From Xiashengella succiniciproducens (lineage in GTDB: Bacteria; Bacteroidota; Bacteroidia; Bacteroidales; Marinilabiliaceae), in NCBI RefSeq assembly GCF_023674465.1, contig NZ_CP098400.1:1116001-1180000 (forward strand): a stretch of DNA of 64,000 nucleotides, read 5' to 3'. The position numbers were made by a program, and so were the translations under genes. Below, piece after piece: positions 63,999-64,000 of the stretch. Within the stretch, counting starts at the first letter, position 1; every line of letters begins with the position of its first letter. Under the pieces are notes generated by a model that was not told the DNA's origin, searched no databases, and saw only the letters and a list, made by a program, of their open reading frames with translations.

Positions 63999-64000
63999 GG

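Noticed and set aside
1-64000. CRISPR array, rRNA or tRNA genes
   Set aside because: No regularly spaced direct repeats and no cloverleaf or rRNA-like segments were noticed by eye; a dedicated scan (tRNAscan-SE, CRISPR finder) would settle it.

Overview
The window looks like chromosomal DNA of a member of the Bacteroidetes, probably a fermentative, Marinilabiliales/Bacteroidales-type organism. The support is a secreted protein with a type IX secretion sorting domain, BACON and SprB-like domains, an ECF sigma factor paired with a membrane-anchored outer-membrane-barrel protein, DUF6340-type and TonB-type proteins, and the pta-ackA acetate pathway. The genus is an inference; there is no rRNA or tRNA gene in the window to fix it.

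Region 1 (1-14450) is ordinary core chromosome: ECF sigma/beta-barrel pair, smpB, a YIP1-like membrane protein, miaA, a degenerate cyclase-HD protein, a membrane metallophosphoesterase, glyA, a ClC channel with CBS domains, a response regulator-phosphatase, and ilvD. Between the last two sits a small gene graveyard with a 5'-truncated PhnB/VOC gene and a frameshifted, internally deleted phzF-like remnant. Region 2 (14453-21769) is a three-gene secreted-protein operon: a BACON plus formylglycine-generating-enzyme-like lipoprotein, a small protein with a T9SS-like C-terminus, and an 1820-residue protein combining a C10 cysteine peptidase, leucine-rich repeats and an HExxH zincin-like site.

Region 3 (22092-46459) is an AT-rich, IS-riddled defence island. 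From the left it has an IS4-type element that cut abiEii, leaving an intact abiEi with a 14-bp perfect inverted repeat upstream. Next come a 1534-bp ISAon1/ISL3-like element and a second IS4-type element with a perfect 9-bp target duplication. A type 1 BREX system follows on the minus strand (xre, brxA, brxB, brxC, pglX, hipB, hipA, pglZ, brxL, membrane protein), and the island closes with a second ISAon1-like copy. The BREX block lies between the two ISAon1-like copies, which are in direct orientation. Both outer genes of the block, a membrane protein and a NERD-domain protein, are cut by them. pglX is split by an IS1380-family element with a 5-bp target duplication; removing the element on paper restores a 1211-residue frame. 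A terminator and a separate promoter region split the locus into brxABC-pglX and hipBA-pglZ-brxL. BrxL carries a C-terminal domain resembling the MITD1/MIT_C phospholipase-D-like fold instead of a visible Lon protease site. The system is therefore probably inactive in this isolate, but revertible.

Region 4 (46570-64000) is again core chromosome: mnmE, sucD, a sirtuin, an MscS channel, fabG, an iron alcohol dehydrogenase, a DUF6340-like lipoprotein, a nitrilase-family amidase, a small orphan protein, a TonB-like protein, and a pta / 3-hydroxyacyl-CoA-dehydrogenase-like / ackA operon. Two nearly identical IS1182-family elements in inverted orientation flank the alcohol dehydrogenase to small-orphan segment. 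All family assignments are from reading motifs; no database search was run.
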